DNA of 64,000 nucleotides, taken from Roridomyces roridus (Eukaryota; Basidiomycota; Agaricomycetes; Agaricales; Mycenaceae). Location: assembly GCA_029378245.1 (NCBI GenBank), contig JARKIF010000025.1, forward strand, positions 620,001-684,000, read 5' to 3'. Each line of letters begins with the position of its first letter. Position 1 is the stretch's first letter. The position numbers were made by a program, and so were the translations under genes. The notes under the pieces are model-generated. The model saw only the letters and a list, made by a program, of their open reading frames with translations. It had not been told where the DNA came from and did no database searches. This document shows, in pieces, positions 1 to 11,662 of this stretch.

Positions 1-1316
1 GGGTGCTTCGTGTCTTTGGAGGAGGGCGAGGAAACACTCGAGTCGGTGGCCCAGAGGCGAAAATGTATTTGGGCCTCCGGCTATGACACCTGTGTACAGG
101 GTGAGTCACGGCGGGATGTGTAGTATATCTCATACCTGAATCGTTCCCAACAGAGGCTACAGTCCGCTCCAGCAGGATGGAAGCCTGCGCAAGGAGGGCC
201 AGCGGAGCCTACACGGAATACGAATAAAACATCAGACAAAATTCGAGTAACTGGAATGAAGCAACGACCTTTGGCCACGGAGTGATAATCGAGACATCGC
301 ACGGGATGAAGGAGGGTAGCCCGGATGCAGCGACCCAGTAATTGTTCAGGATTACGACGCCCCAGAACGCATCTATCATCTGATTCATCTCCCTCCGCTG
401 TTCTATCGTTGTCGGCATTGGCAGTTGATCTGGAAATGCAAAGCTCGGGAAAGAAGTTTGAGGTGGGGATCCCAGACGGTGGAGACGCGCGGTGAATGCG
501 AGAGACGTCGCGATGGCGCAGTAGTACCTTCCCTCGTATAGATGGCTTGTGTCCAGAAAGTAGAGCGAGAGTAGGAGGGCTGCTTGGATCGTCTGGAGGA
601 CGCCAACTGGATCTTCGAGCTCGGGAATGTCGTTGAGGTGTCCTCGGGCGAAGGCAAGAAGACTTCGGTGGTGGTCATTTCCTTCTGCGTGTCCGATGTG
701 ATTGATCCACAGGTGAAGAACACATGAGAGGCCGTGAGATATGCCGCGAGGATATAATAACGTGAAGGGGTTCAAGAAGAACAGGTGGCGGCAGCCAAAT
801 TGGTGTAGGAAGAACTCCAACCTATAACTAGTATGAGTGGACAAGTACCTCGAAAGGACGGCGAGCATACTGCTCTCTGCTTGGGTGAGACGCGATCTGT
901 GGAATCTAAGTCTCAATTCAATAAGTGTGGTATTCTTTACTCACCTCCGGCACCGGAGGAAACGCGTACGGCTCCCACAATTGTATCCGCGGCTCATCTA
1001 GCGGGGGAGTGAGGGCTCCGAGTCCCGCCGGACTCTGCTCCCTCGCCTCGGGTAGCGAATGTTGATACTTGCAGGGCGTGCCGAGTCTTGGAGGGCGGAG
1101 TCGACATTGGCCGCATACAGGGCGGGTGGCATCGCACCGCTGCGGCTGAATTGAGGAGGATTTATCGCATAGTTTAGGAGGACATACCGTTTTGCGGCGT
1201 CTGTGATATTACTCAGAGAATATTGGTTGGGAGAATGTGTTGACTTACTGGCAGTTCATGCACGCCTTGTGGATGTACTTGGTTTTTGCTGGCGGGCTGG
1301 CCATGGCGGAATCCAT
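1..1316 (-). CDS. Zn2Cys6 fungal transcription factor (3' end beyond window)
   Basis: Likely a nuclear, DNA-binding regulator with an N-terminal Zn2Cys6 cluster and a fungal-specific middle domain. Translation starts at 1316 (MDSAMASPPAKTKYIHKAC). The six cluster cysteines are spread over three exons: 1316-1249, a 13-base micro-exon 1200-1188 coding RRKT, and an exon from 1139 (RCDATRPVCGQC). Removing the two introns gives C-x2-C-x6-C-x6-C-x2-C-x10-C in frame. The next intron, near 944-911, cannot be placed without a one-base phase conflict. The long exon below it carries family-like text (ESSMLAVLSRYL, YEGRYYCAIATSLAFTARLH), and a further exon reads LALLAQASILLERTVASVG. The reading frame is still open at base 1, so the C-terminus lies outside. 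It is divergent from the monooxygenase at 2146, so it could regulate it; that is inference. Domain identity is firm, target unknown. Confidence 0.82.
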
Positions 1317-2145
1317 GACGATCGACGACGACCATCGAGAACGGCCCCGAGCATTATATAGCCGTCCAGCCCGGCCACTGTTGGAGTATAAGGGGAATAT
1401 ATTCGTCCATTGCGTTGAGTTGAAATTTCAGCTCGGTCGATGAAGTGGTGTGTGTGAATGAGTCAAAGAATGCTGTGCCGTGCCGAAAGCCGAGCTGCTC
1501 CACGTGACTTGATCTCTTTTTTCGTCTCACCACAACCGTGTCGTAGCGTATCGCCTCGATTGGCCCATCGGATTCACCTGTCTCCCATCTTACAGCAGCT
1601 ATTCTTGTCTTCGGCCCTGGTGCATTCCCGCACGTCCTGCCAATCCCACCGGCGCTCACGACGATCGCCACGTATCTCTGCTATCTTGGTCACTTTCGAC
1701 TCAATCTTTCACCAGGAGCAGCGAGGCGCAGAGTCAATCCAGTGCTTCATCTGTGAGATTACCTAGTTTCTCGCGGCTGATTTTGGTCTCCGCTGAGTCC
1801 GCCCTTCTTATCTGCGACGTCCACTGTGGTACTACGAGCTCCTATCAAGTTCTGTCTCGCTGGGCGCTGAATGGTTGATTGTCGGCGCCATCGACACCCG
1901 AGCGCTTCTCCCGACTGGCCCAATGAATGGCTCCTTCTGAGTAATAATGACTTTCTTCGGAGACTCGAGCACCGTTGCCTGTTTATTGAAATATTGATGT
2001 CGCTGTCTCTCCTCACCAATGTCCTGTGTCTGATTGGCCGAGTTACTTCTTCTCCCAACACGTCAAGTTCCCGCTATCACACAAACGTCTAGCGGCATCC
2101 GGAAGGCTGATATCCGTGCGTCATTCTCATTCTCTCTCACAGGCC
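1317..2145. other. divergent intergenic region
   Basis: About 830 bases separate the starts of the Zn2Cys6 factor (minus) and the monooxygenase (plus). Short open frames on both strands show no domain text and overlap each other. A shared promoter region is the simplest reading; no specific operator could be defined by eye. Confidence 0.4.
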
Positions 2146-3538
2146 ATGAAAGACCTCCAAGTGCTTATAGTCGGCGCGGGCATTGGGGGGCTGCAAACAG
2201 CTCTTGCATTAGCCGCCGATGGTCACATCGTCACCGTTCTCGAGTCCGTCAAGGAGTTTCTGGAGGTAAGCTGTTCTTGTCACATCTTATCGTCGACTGA
2301 GAGACATGATATCAGGTGGGCGCTGGTATCCGCGTCCCTCCCAACTCCACGCGGCTCAGCCTTTCGTGGGGCGTCGATCTGCAGTCCGTGCTCAAGGAGA
2401 CGTCTCTCGGAAACAGATTCGTCGACTGGCATGGGACCCACCTCCTGGATTGTCCCTTCGACGACGCACACGAGCGCTACGGTGCCTCATACTACTTTAT
2501 CCATCGGGCAGATCTCATAAACGCGCTCGTCACCGCCGTTAAATTGCATCCACTCATCACCCTGCATATGAACACCGCCGTTGTCTCCTACGACTTGGAT
2601 TTGCCTCACCCCGCCGTGCGCACCTCCTCCGGCGAACACTTCACCGCAGACCTCATCATCTGCGCCGACGGTATCAAGTCCTCGGCGCGCAGCGCACTCA
2701 CAGGAAGCAATGTCCAACCACTCGACACGGGTGACGTCGCCTACCGCATCCTCGTTCCCGCCTCCTCACTCCTCGGCGACCCCGATCTCCGTGACCTTGT
2801 GACGCACCCGTGGGCTACACATTGGATCGGTCCCGAGGGGCATGCCGTTGGGTACCCGCTTCGAGGCGGGCAGCTATACAATGTCATCATCGACGTGACA
2901 CATGGGACCGACCTTGGTGCACCCATTGGTGGGGATGAGTGGCGCGTGGAGGCGGACAACCAATGTCTCATGGAGCGATTCAAGGAGTGGTGTCCGCAGA
3001 TGCGCAAGCTGTGTGCGTTGGCAAGCACATATTTGAAGTGGAAGTTGGCGGATTTTGAGCAGTTGGAGTCGTGGGTTCATCCTTCGGGGCAGGTAGCGCT
3101 GCTTGGGGATGCGTGCCATCCGATGATGCCGTGCGTCGAGCGTTTCGACTTCTTTTCCTTCTATCATCTGAATTCCGCAGATACATGGCACAAGGTGCAG
3201 CCCAAGCAACCGAAGACGCGGCAACCCTCGCAGCGGCTCTACGCACCCATACATCCATCCCAGCCGCCCTAGACGCCTACGAATCACAACGCAAACCACG
3301 CGCCGCGTACGTAGCAGCCAACACGCGTGTCCTGCAACAGTGGTGGCACCTCTACGATGGGCCCGAGAAGGATCGGAGGGATGTGTTGATGCGGGAGAAT
3401 AGCAAGGAGAACCCGATGTTCTGGGGTTGGAAGGAGCGCAGGGATTGGCTTTTTGGACACGATGCGAGGCATTTGGGTGGGGTGGAAATCCCAGAGTTGC
3501 CGAGTATGCCGAGGGAGTCGGTGTACGAGAACAGTTGA
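2146..3538 (+). CDS. FAD-dependent monooxygenase, salicylate hydroxylase-like
   Basis: A flavoprotein that should hydroxylate an aromatic or similar substrate using NAD(P)H and O2. Exons are 2146-2265, 2316-3130 and 3181-3538; the joined length is 1293 bases, exactly 431 codons (430 aa). The start MKDLQVLIVGAGIGG puts the Rossmann FAD-binding motif GxGxxG at residues 10-15. A DG-type motif (IICADGIKS) follows near residue 180, and the second FAD motif GDACHPMMP spans the 3130/3181 splice. The length is normal for the family. It lies head-to-head with a Zn2Cys6 regulator, a layout common for fungal catabolic or secondary-metabolite genes, but no other pathway gene is visible nearby. The substrate cannot be told from the sequence. 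Kynurenine 3-monooxygenase-like or zeaxanthin epoxidase-like members of the same superfamily are alternatives. Confidence 0.85.
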
Positions 3539-3727
3539 GGGAGAGAGTACAATACCACTGTCCGTGCGCATACTTACATGCTGTTGGATGTCCGTAATGA
3601 TCTCGTTACTCATATCATCAAGCAAGACTTGAGTCAGGGGAAGCGCCCAAGCAGCGCCTGTCAAGATATAAATACTTCTGCCACGTCAGCACCTTTTTAC
3701 CCTTGTACCCACACTACAAGCTACTCA

Positions 3728-6649
3728 ATGTCTTTGCCCACTGTTGATATACAGCCAGGGACACATTTTCATGTCCATGGTGAGCACAAATCAAAATGAG
3801 CAGTACTTGGCTGACTTTCAGGTGGCACCGGTGGTCCCGGTGGGGGAGCTGACCAACAAGGAGGAGAAGGAGGTCCTGCCGAAGGAGGGACCCTAATTTA
3901 TGGAAGTCAGATCAATAACTTGAAGTAAATCCCTAGTGCTTCTGCAGAGCCAGATCTCACTGTACACAGTGTTTATTCACATGGTCAAGAACCAAGACAG
4001 CAAGGTCAAATTGAACTCATCAGTATGTACCAAATAAATATGTCTGAGGCCTACTAATCAAAAATCACAGCTCAGGAACAATGCCACACTGCTCTGGCAC
4101 TTGTCCGATGTCCTCCAGCGTCTCAGATTTTTCAGGGACGAAAGGAAATCCTTGACAAGATGCAACAGTACTTTTCCCAAGAACCCAAGAAGAGAAGGAT
4201 TTTTGTTCTCTATGGTCTTGGTGGCTCTGGGAAGACTCAGATAGCTTTGAAATTTCTTGAGGAAACATCTGATGAGTATGTGTGTGTGAAAGAGTAATTT
4301 CTTTATGATTGACATCCTTCTTCAGGGTATCAAGGCAATTCTTTGTGAATGCCAGTTCCTCTGAAGCTCTGAATAACTCCTTCATGAACATCGCAATTTC
4401 TCAGAGGTTTGGCCAAACACCAGAAGCAGGGATCCAGTGGCTTATTTCTGAACACAAAGAGTGGACTCTGCTGTTTGACAATGCAGATGATCCCAAACTG
4501 AAGTTATCACCATTCTTCCCGCAGTGCACACATGGAAAAATTATCATAACTTCCCGAAACCCACAACTAGCTGTCTATGGCCCTGCTTCTCACTCACAAG
4601 TGGGAGACTTGGATGAAGAAAATGCTGCTCTTCTCCTTCTTGCAAGAGCAGTGAAGGAGCACACAGATGAAAACTATAAATTGGCTGTGGGAATTGTGCA
4701 GGTAGGTCCCAAGTTCTTTGGACAATGATTTCACACTAAATCAAGATGCACAGGAGCTCTCATGCCTGCCTCTTGCAATTGTCCAGGCTGGGGCTTATAT
4801 TGCCAAGTTCAAATGTCTCATGGATTATCTGTCAATCTACAGACAGAACAAAGAAGAGTTACTGCGACAGCACCCTGATCAAGCTCTTGATAACTATGAA
4901 TGGACTGTCTATACAACCTGGCAGATTAGCTTTGAGAAACTCAGCCCCGTAGCTGCACGGTTTCTACAACTCTGTTCTCTGTTGCACCACAGCAATATTC
5001 CCCGGTCAATATTTGCCAATGCCACACAGTGGATATTGAACAATGAAGGGCATGAAACTGGGTCAATGCAGGAAGCCAGGGAGTTTCTTCAAAACTTTGT
5101 CACGCGTTCAGGAAGTTGGCATGAACCACATCTTAGGAATGCTGTAGCAGAGATTGAGGAATACTCTTGGCTTGAGAGTGATGAAAGAAGCAAAACCCTC
5201 AGCATACATCCACTTGTGCATCTGTGGTGCTCAGGCACCCTACCTGATGAGGTAGCAACACGGGCATGCATGGCAAATGTATTGGGGATGGCAATAGATC
5301 TTGGCCCGGATGCATATTTGGAGAGGATCAGGGTGATTGCCCATGTCAACACGCTTGCCCCAGATTTCACCATAGTGAATTCTGAGTTCTGGAATCAATA
5401 TGCACACATTTATGATGATGCAGGTAATTTTGAGCAAGCACACAGGTTGTGTGAACTCAACATGAAGAGGCAGAGGGAGCTGCTTGGAAAGGACCACCCT
5501 GACACGCTCTATGCCATGCAGGACCTTGCAATAGCACACAGGCGACTGGGACAGTACCAAGAGGCAGAGTCGCTGCAGCTTTCTGTGCTTGAGCACTATC
5601 AAAAGTTCCTCGCAGATGAACATCCCGATACTCTGGATGCCATGGCCAACCTTTCAGCAACATACAGGAAACAGGGTCGGTACCACGAGGCAGAGGCACT
5701 TGAACTCTTTGTGCTCAAACAGCGTCAGAAACTCCTCAGTGAGTACCATCCTGACACACTGACTGCCATAGCCAACCTGGCTGCAACATACAGGCAACTG
5801 GGAAAGTACCAAGAGGCTGAGCCACTCCAAATTTCTGTCCTTCAACAGAGTCAGAAACTCCTTGGTAATCACCATCCTGACACACTCGTTGCCATGGCCC
5901 ATCTTGCAGCCACATATGTCTATTTGGGACGGTACCGAGAGGCAGAGCTTCTCGCGCTTTCTGTGTTTGAACAATGCCAGAAACTCTTCGGTGATCACCA
6001 TCCTACCACACTGCGTTCCATGGCCAATGTTGCAGTAACATACAGTAAACTGGCACGGCACCAAGAGGCAGAGCAGCTTGAACTTTCTGTGCTTGAACAT
6101 CGCCAGAAGCTTCTTGGCAATGACCATCCTGACACGCTAGATGCCATGAACAACCTTGCAATCACATATGGGCACCTGCGACGGCACCAAGAGGCAGAGC
6201 AGCTCGAACTTTCTGTGCTTGAACAGCGCAAGAAGCTTCTTGGCAAGGACCATCCTGACACGCTGGATGCCATGGCCAACCTTGCAACCACATACGGGCA
6301 GATGAGACGGCATCAAGAGGCAGAGCAGCTCGAACTTTCTGTGCTTGAAAAGTGTCAGAAACTTCTTGGTAATGACCACCCTGACACGCTATTTGCAATG
6401 GCTAACCTTGCCATGACACTCAGTAGCACTGGCAGGCATCAGGCGGCTGAAAATCTCCAACTCAAAGTTGTGGCCAAACGCAGGGAGGTCTTAGGGGCAG
6501 ACCATCCAGATACTCTCCGCGCTACCAAAAACTTAATGGCGACAAGAGATGCTTTGGGCAAGGCCAAGGATACAGAATTCAAACATACCAGTGCCAAGAG
6601 GCTGTCCAAACTGTTTTCCAGATTCAAATTTGCGGCCTCCAAAAAGTAG
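3728..6649 (+). CDS. NLR-type STAND protein: Gly-rich N-term, NB-ARC, TPR repeats (copy 1)
   Basis: A fungal NLR, probably an intracellular sensor for non-self recognition. Exons: 3728-3779, 3822-~3904 or 3924, 3948-4022, 4071-4275, 4326-4701 and 4754-6649; the second junction is ambiguous (a GTCAGA donor at 3905 keeps frame, GTAAAT at 3925 does not). The N-terminus is glycine-rich (GGTGGPGGGADQQGG), as in many mushroom NLRs. NB-ARC marks: Walker A GLGGSGKT near 4230, Walker B LLFDNADD near 4470, GKIIITSRN, LPLAIVQAGAY after 4754, and an MHD-like SIHPLVHLW near 5200. From about 5475 there are 8 full 42-residue kinesin-light-chain-type TPR units (core HPDTLxAMANLAxTY) and a partial ninth, then a basic tail (KRLSKLFSRFKF). 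No frame breaks after splicing. A truncated relative lies at 17.5-20 kb. Ligand and partner are unknown. Confidence 0.88.
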
Positions 6650-7437
6650 GTGCCTTTTATGTGCCTAGCAGCGGGATATGTGCAAGAATAATCCTGGGGC
6701 ATTCCGTAGTAACTTATGCCAAGATGTATTGATTATTTTCCTCTGTCAATGTTCCAAATTTTCCAGGAGAGGAGAGAGCATTGATCTTCCGGAATACAGA
6801 CTGGATCTGAGTCTCCCCCTACGACTTCCATAATTTTCACCTATGAATAATAACCCACCCTATTACTGATACTCTCAGACATCAGTTGAAAAAATAAAAT
6901 CCAACCACTCGCATAGTATGATAAACAAACATGCTCAAATGCGAGTGTGGCCTAATTTTCTCCTTTGCTGCCGGTCAAGTCCGTGGGCGTCCTTCTTCCG
7001 CTGCGGGCGCGCACATCGGCTCTACATGATGCCTTGCTGGCAATGCTCCCAGAGGTTCCAGACCAAGAAGGAATTCCAGATTGGCAGCGTAGTACGGAGA
7101 CAAGGGACAAGATTGCTGCTCTTATCCGTGAAACCGGCGCAAAGGACGAGATTCACTCGTTTTTTTGAAGACAGCTTCCCGCGTCTGTAACACCACTCTC
7201 GAACCTTACATAATGTAGCCGAAAGATTCCGAAGGCTATGGAACTTTGGAGAACAGCCGCCGAGTGTCCGAGATTGCAGAAGTTCCAAATCCACCACTTT
7301 TGGCATCCACTGTCTAGCAGACCAAACCATATATTCATTCATTGTAAGCAGAAATGCAGTGAGCCAAATTTCAACAAAGCTACCGGAAACATTCCAACCA
7401 ACCATATTGAATTTGCCAAGGGCACCATTGTGGCATG
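6650..7437. other. gene-poor stretch, one short ORF
   Basis: The 3' flank of NLR copy 1 (to about 6830) is also present after NLR copy 2 (19955-20210), so it belongs to the duplicated block. A 67-codon plus-strand frame at 6965-7168 (MLPVKSVGVLLPLRART) reads like protein (PDWQRSTETRDKIAALIRETG) but has no recognisable domain and may be a gene remnant. Nothing else could be supported. Confidence 0.3.
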
Positions 7438-7733
7438 TTACGAGAACTTACTTGCTAAGTTCTTATTCTTTTCAAATTTGTGTGGGCCAAATTCTGGGCA
7501 TGTTTTCACAAAATTTCAGACTTTTGATTAACCCAGCTGTGCACTTCCTTTTTGCGGCCACAATCACTGATTTTGACAGTTCCCATCAGCTCATTTTTCT
7601 TTTCACTCTGGAGCATCCAGTTTTGCACCAATCCACTTGAAATTCTGCAGGCATACTCCTGGCCATTTAGATTGTGTTTTGCTCTGCAAGACTGAGGTCC
7701 CATCTCCAATATTGTGTATGATATTGTTGATTT
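7438..7733 (+). repeat. dispersed repeat R1, copy 1
   Basis: This 296 bp sequence recurs inverted at 11298-11592 and in part at 20236-20380. All copies begin TTAYGAGAACTTACTTGC and carry a 9 bp inverted repeat (GAGAACTTA..TAAGTTCTC; one arm is imperfect in copies 1 and 2) right at that end. The other end is shared up to the run GTTGATTT. There is no coding signal. The hairpin-at-one-end layout recalls a Helitron terminus, but the CTRR tail and A/T insertion site are not met, so the class is left open. Confidence 0.8.
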
Positions 7734-8216
7734 TGTTATGATTCTGCTTTCTGCGGGCGTATGTCAGCTGTCGTAAGCTGATGTCAAATATAATTAAATG
7801 TGTAGCTCGGGGAGTTGGCGTAAGTCGTAGAGACGATGGAGCAAGTTATGAGACGAAAGCGGAATTATAGTCGGTCGTTCAAGTCGTTGTAGACTCGAAA
7901 TCTCAGAATTTAGGTTCAGGAAACCCTCAATGCGAGTGACTCAACTTCAATCACACAAAGACGAGATGTCTGCAATCACTTATCCTGACCCTGACCTCAA
8001 AGCGCGGAAGCTTCAGACCCAGGGCACTGTTCCTTTAGGCACGCAGCTAGGACGCAGGTCAAATTGGCTCTTGGCTATACAGCTAAGCCGCTTCTAGCGA
8101 GGAAAGTGGGAGTAGTTCTCCGAGTAGATGTTCTACGTAGTGGTATGAAAGTAAGTGTGTTCCTCGTCACATGAGAGATGACTCTCATTATATAGTACCT
8201 ACTACAGATCCTACTA

Positions 8217-8229
8217 GAACATTCCAGAG
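8217..8229. promoter_or_regulatory. heat-shock-element-like motif 1
   Basis: GAAcaTTCcaGAG fits the alternating nGAAn/nTTCn pattern of a heat shock element with one mismatch in the third unit. It sits about 15-25 bases from TATATAG. Confidence 0.35.
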
Positions 8230-8329
8230 TTGATGAGAATGTTCCTGTAGTGTACTGGAAGATTCCGGGACTCATAGAATGTGCTAGAACATTCATGTAA
8301 ATACCGTGAGACAGAAGAGAAGCCAGATG

Positions 8330-8342
8330 TTCTAGAATGTTC
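8330..8342. promoter_or_regulatory. heat-shock-element-like motif 2 (perfect trimer)
   Basis: TTCtaGAAtgTTC is a perfect three-unit heat shock element. Several further partial units (GAATGTTCC, GAACATTC) lie between the two annotated motifs. No adjacent intact gene is seen, so a role in transposon or LTR transcription is only a guess. Confidence 0.4.
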
Positions 8343-9060
8343 CAGGTAATTCCAATGACATTCTGAACTCTGGTCCGTCTCTGGACGTACATACTAACTA
8401 GAATGTCCATAATGCAAGAAAGAACTGAGTCCGATCGCGTGCCTCAGATGATCTGCAGTCACAAGTTCAAGTCGGACTTGTGTTGTGTAGTATGTCTGGA
8501 CTTATGATCCGAGGGAGTCCGAGTCACAAGTTGAATTTGAGAATATTAATGTACACAGATCAGCCATCAACACCCTATTCGTGATCCGCCATCACCAATC
8601 AAACCACCGGCTGGGTCTTACCCCTCACCCCCTACTTGGTACTCCACTTACCCCTGTGTTCACTCCCCTCAATCACCCCTGCTCCTACCCCCTTCCCCTG
8701 GTACCTAATTCGATCATGTATTATATATACCTGTCTGCAGTCTCAGTACTGTAGAAGAATCTAGTCTATTCTCCCTAGGACTTGCTCTACCTCCTGAGTC
8801 TTGTCTCCCGCTCTTCACTCGGTCACCTCATTGACTAGAACCCCCGACTTAGCCCTAGTTGCTGACAGTAGGGATCAAGAGCCTTGATCAACAAGCCCGG
8901 TGTGCTGGTTACAATCATTGGCTATCCCGCTAAGCGCATGACTTTCTCGATTCCTACAAATCCAGGATCGACATGGATAAACACACCGTCACCGTCGACC
9001 GAGTTTGTCCAGCATGACGTGTATCATATATGTTGCAGGCCCTTCTCTCGGTCCTACTTG

Positions 9061-10236
9061 CTTGAAGCTAGACTCAAGGACCAGTCTGTCTATGAGATGT
9101 CGATAGACAGACTGGTCGATCTGGGAAATGATCAAAGGGAGGCGCGACTTGCCTTTTTGAGCGATTTCGGCATTGCCACGTGACTACTGCGTCGAACGAG
9201 TCGTTTCGACTCACCGCAGCCTCTGAGGGCTGAAATTCATGTTCTGCATAATCAGTACGGCTCTCAGATACATTTTGCATGCAGTTTGAAAGTATAAATT
9301 ATACGAGTAACAACAGATTACATGGAAAGTGTAGGGGAAAACATATACCATGGTTGAAGCCGAGCGGTTCTAACTAAACAGGTGGGCCCACGAGCGCCCC
9401 ATACCTGCATGCGGAGAGTACAAGGCGTTGGGTCCGACGGAGCAAGCAGCCGCAACGACGCATGGGTGCCATGCCAAGCGCCGACTCGATCGTGCAGACT
9501 CAACCACCCGACTCGTGTGCCTGGGCGGGATGCGGGCGTGAGGATGAGGAGGAAGTCGGGGAGCAGCGTACGGCGCGGCTGCGCTGCGGTGAGGTACGGG
9601 GTCGATGAGGAAGACGTGAGGGCAGGCGCTGAAGTGGGGTGAACGGAATGTAACGGCGCACCGGATGACTAAAAGAGTGGGAGAATCGTTTACAGAGTCA
9701 CAAAAGCCAGTGATGCGACGGGGACACCCACCGTCAGCGTTGTCGTCAAATGGGAAAAGGACAAGAGCACGTACCTTGGCACCGAGCCCTCAGCCTATAG
9801 CCTTCACCATCTCATCCATCTAGGTCCCGTCACCGCGTAACGCGTCGTCATGCCTATACTGCCGGTTGGATGGTTGTTTTGCTGGGCCCAAGAGTGGTCG
9901 GGAAGAGGCTGGAGCGTCGAATGCAGACGGGGTGAGTGGCACTGAGTGCTGGCGCTCCTGTGGAGTAGAGTTCCGAGTTGCGGGGCTTGTACCTCCTGGG
10001 GGCGTTGGGTTAGAGGGCGACGAGAGCCTCGGGAGTGCTGCTGCGACGGTCTTTGGGCTCCATGGGGGCGGAAGAGGGCGAGTGAGCAGGGAAGGCGGTT
10101 TGCTTGCAGTAGTCACGTGACGATGCCGAAATCGCTCAAAAAGGAAAGGCGCGCCTCCCTTTGATCATTTCCGAGATCGACTGGTCTGTCTATCGACAAG
10201 TCATAGACAGACCAGCTCTGGTCTAGCTTGAAGCTT
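9061..10236. mobile_element. fold-back / long-TIR element
   Basis: Bases 9061-9190 and 10107-10236 are inverted copies of each other over about 130 bp at roughly 85-90% identity by eye. Each arm holds its own hairpin: 15 bp stem with 9-nt loop at 9079-9117, and 13 bp stem with 9-nt loop at 10181-10215. The about 915 bp core is GC-rich and has overlapping short open frames on both strands, none with a recognisable domain, so the element is probably non-autonomous. A clean target-site duplication could not be fixed. Confidence 0.75.
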
Positions 10237-11297
10237 CAAGCTGGATATGGCATTTATATGGTTAGTTTGTCACCGCTTGTTTTATTGACGGAGCACGGGG
10301 TGCTCAACATCATACGTGTCTCGTTCGGAATTCCTCGGTGCGCCGAACTAAAGATCCGAACAAGTCAAAACCGCCTAGCTAGGGCACGGCATAATACGAG
10401 AACTTCCTTTTTTTTTGGATCCTTTCTGATAGACAGTGAGTGATGCATAATCTTTGCACAGGGCCAGACAAGGTGAAGATGTGTGTCACGTGTGACGGTG
10501 CGGTTTCCTCGTCGTGACATCAGTCACACGTGACAATAACTCAAAACTTTCAATTCTGCAAGAAACACTGGTTAGTTAATAGCAACGGGCACAAAGGAAA
10601 TGACAATGAACTCATGCTTCAAACTTTCTGCCACCAATAGACTTATGGCAATGAAAATGGTGGCCAGAGGCCATGAAACATCCTTTGATCAGGAGAAAAT
10701 AGTTGGCACAGGTATATGTGGCCCATAGTGAACCCACCGTGGACCCAGACATGAACTGGAGCCACTGGGATAAGACTCAACAGTGAGTGTGCCATTGCCA
10801 GTGATCACTGAACCCTGATAGATTCAGATCACAGTGCATAAAGGCTTCCCACTTTCCGCCACAAGTAGACCTACCATGATAAAAATGGTACCCACAGCTC
10901 ATGAAAATTTACATCCCTGTTATGAAATAACCACGGAAGGGATATACTTAACAGTCAGCCACTGTAGGAAACAGTAATCCTTGGCCTGCAAATTGGTACC
11001 CAGAACAGCCCAGGGTGTCCAAGGGGAATTTGAAGACTAGAGCAGCAGTGTTAATAGTGGACCAGGTTCTTGATGCAATGTAGAAACTACACCGTGTTAT
11101 CTGCAGGTGCAAGTATATGGATTTTGATGCGCAGAGCAGGATCAGAGAGTTTATCCCATTTTGAATGCCACAGATTTTTCTAATTTATCTGAAAGGTTAA
11201 ATACACATCAATAGACCCTGTGCTTTAAGCCAACCCACATTTCAAGGACCCAGAACCTTTGGAGAGCTTGGAATGAGCTGGTCGCAAAAAGTTAGTA
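10237..11297. other. non-coding stretch between repeats
   Basis: AT-rich sequence with no open frame above about 70 codons that looks coding. There are loose internal similarities (ctttctgccaccaatagac at 10625, ctttccgccacaagtagac at 10851), suggesting an old duplicated non-coding repeat of about 220 bp. Confidence 0.35.
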
Positions 11298-11592
11298 AAT
11301 CAACAATATCATACACAATATTGGAAATGGGACCTCAGTCTTGCAGAGCAAAACACAATCTAAAGAGCCAGGAGTATGCCTGCCGAATTTCAAGTGGATT
11401 GGTGCAAAACTGGATGCTCCAGAGTGAAAAGAAAAATGAGCTGATGGGAGCTGTCAAAATCAGTGATTGTGGCCGCAAAAAGGAAGTGCACAGCTGGGTT
11501 AATCAAAAGTCTGAAATTTTGTGAAAACATGCCCAGAATTTGGCCCACACAAATTTGAAAAGAACAAGAACTTAGCAAGTAAGTTCTCGTAA
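11298..11592 (-). repeat. dispersed repeat R1, copy 2 (inverted)
   Basis: Reverse complement of copy 1 (7438-7733), nearly identical by eye over 295 bp. It ends at the same hairpin (GAACTTAGCAAGTAAGTTC). With copy 1 it brackets 3.56 kb in an inverted arrangement. Confidence 0.85.
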
Positions 11593-11662
11593 CTTGTTTT
11601 TCCCTTCGGGCCAATCACTCCCACTGGGATTAGCTTCGTTCAGTGAGCAGGTCGAGAGTGAG

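Larger units (their letters stand above)
7734..9060. other. AT-rich intergenic stretch with possible old LTR
   Basis: No gene is supported here. Bases 8150-8400 are rich in short AGAACATTC/GAATGTTCC motifs (heat-shock-element-like) close to TATATAGTACC. A second TATATATACC box lies near 8725, followed by a pyrimidine-rich stretch. This resembles the promoter part of a solo LTR, but no matching second LTR or clear ends were found in the window. Confidence 0.3.

Noticed and set aside
7438..7465. Helitron 3' terminus at the R1 hairpin
   Set aside because: The hairpin is present, but the CTRR tail and insertion between A and T are not seen in the three copies.
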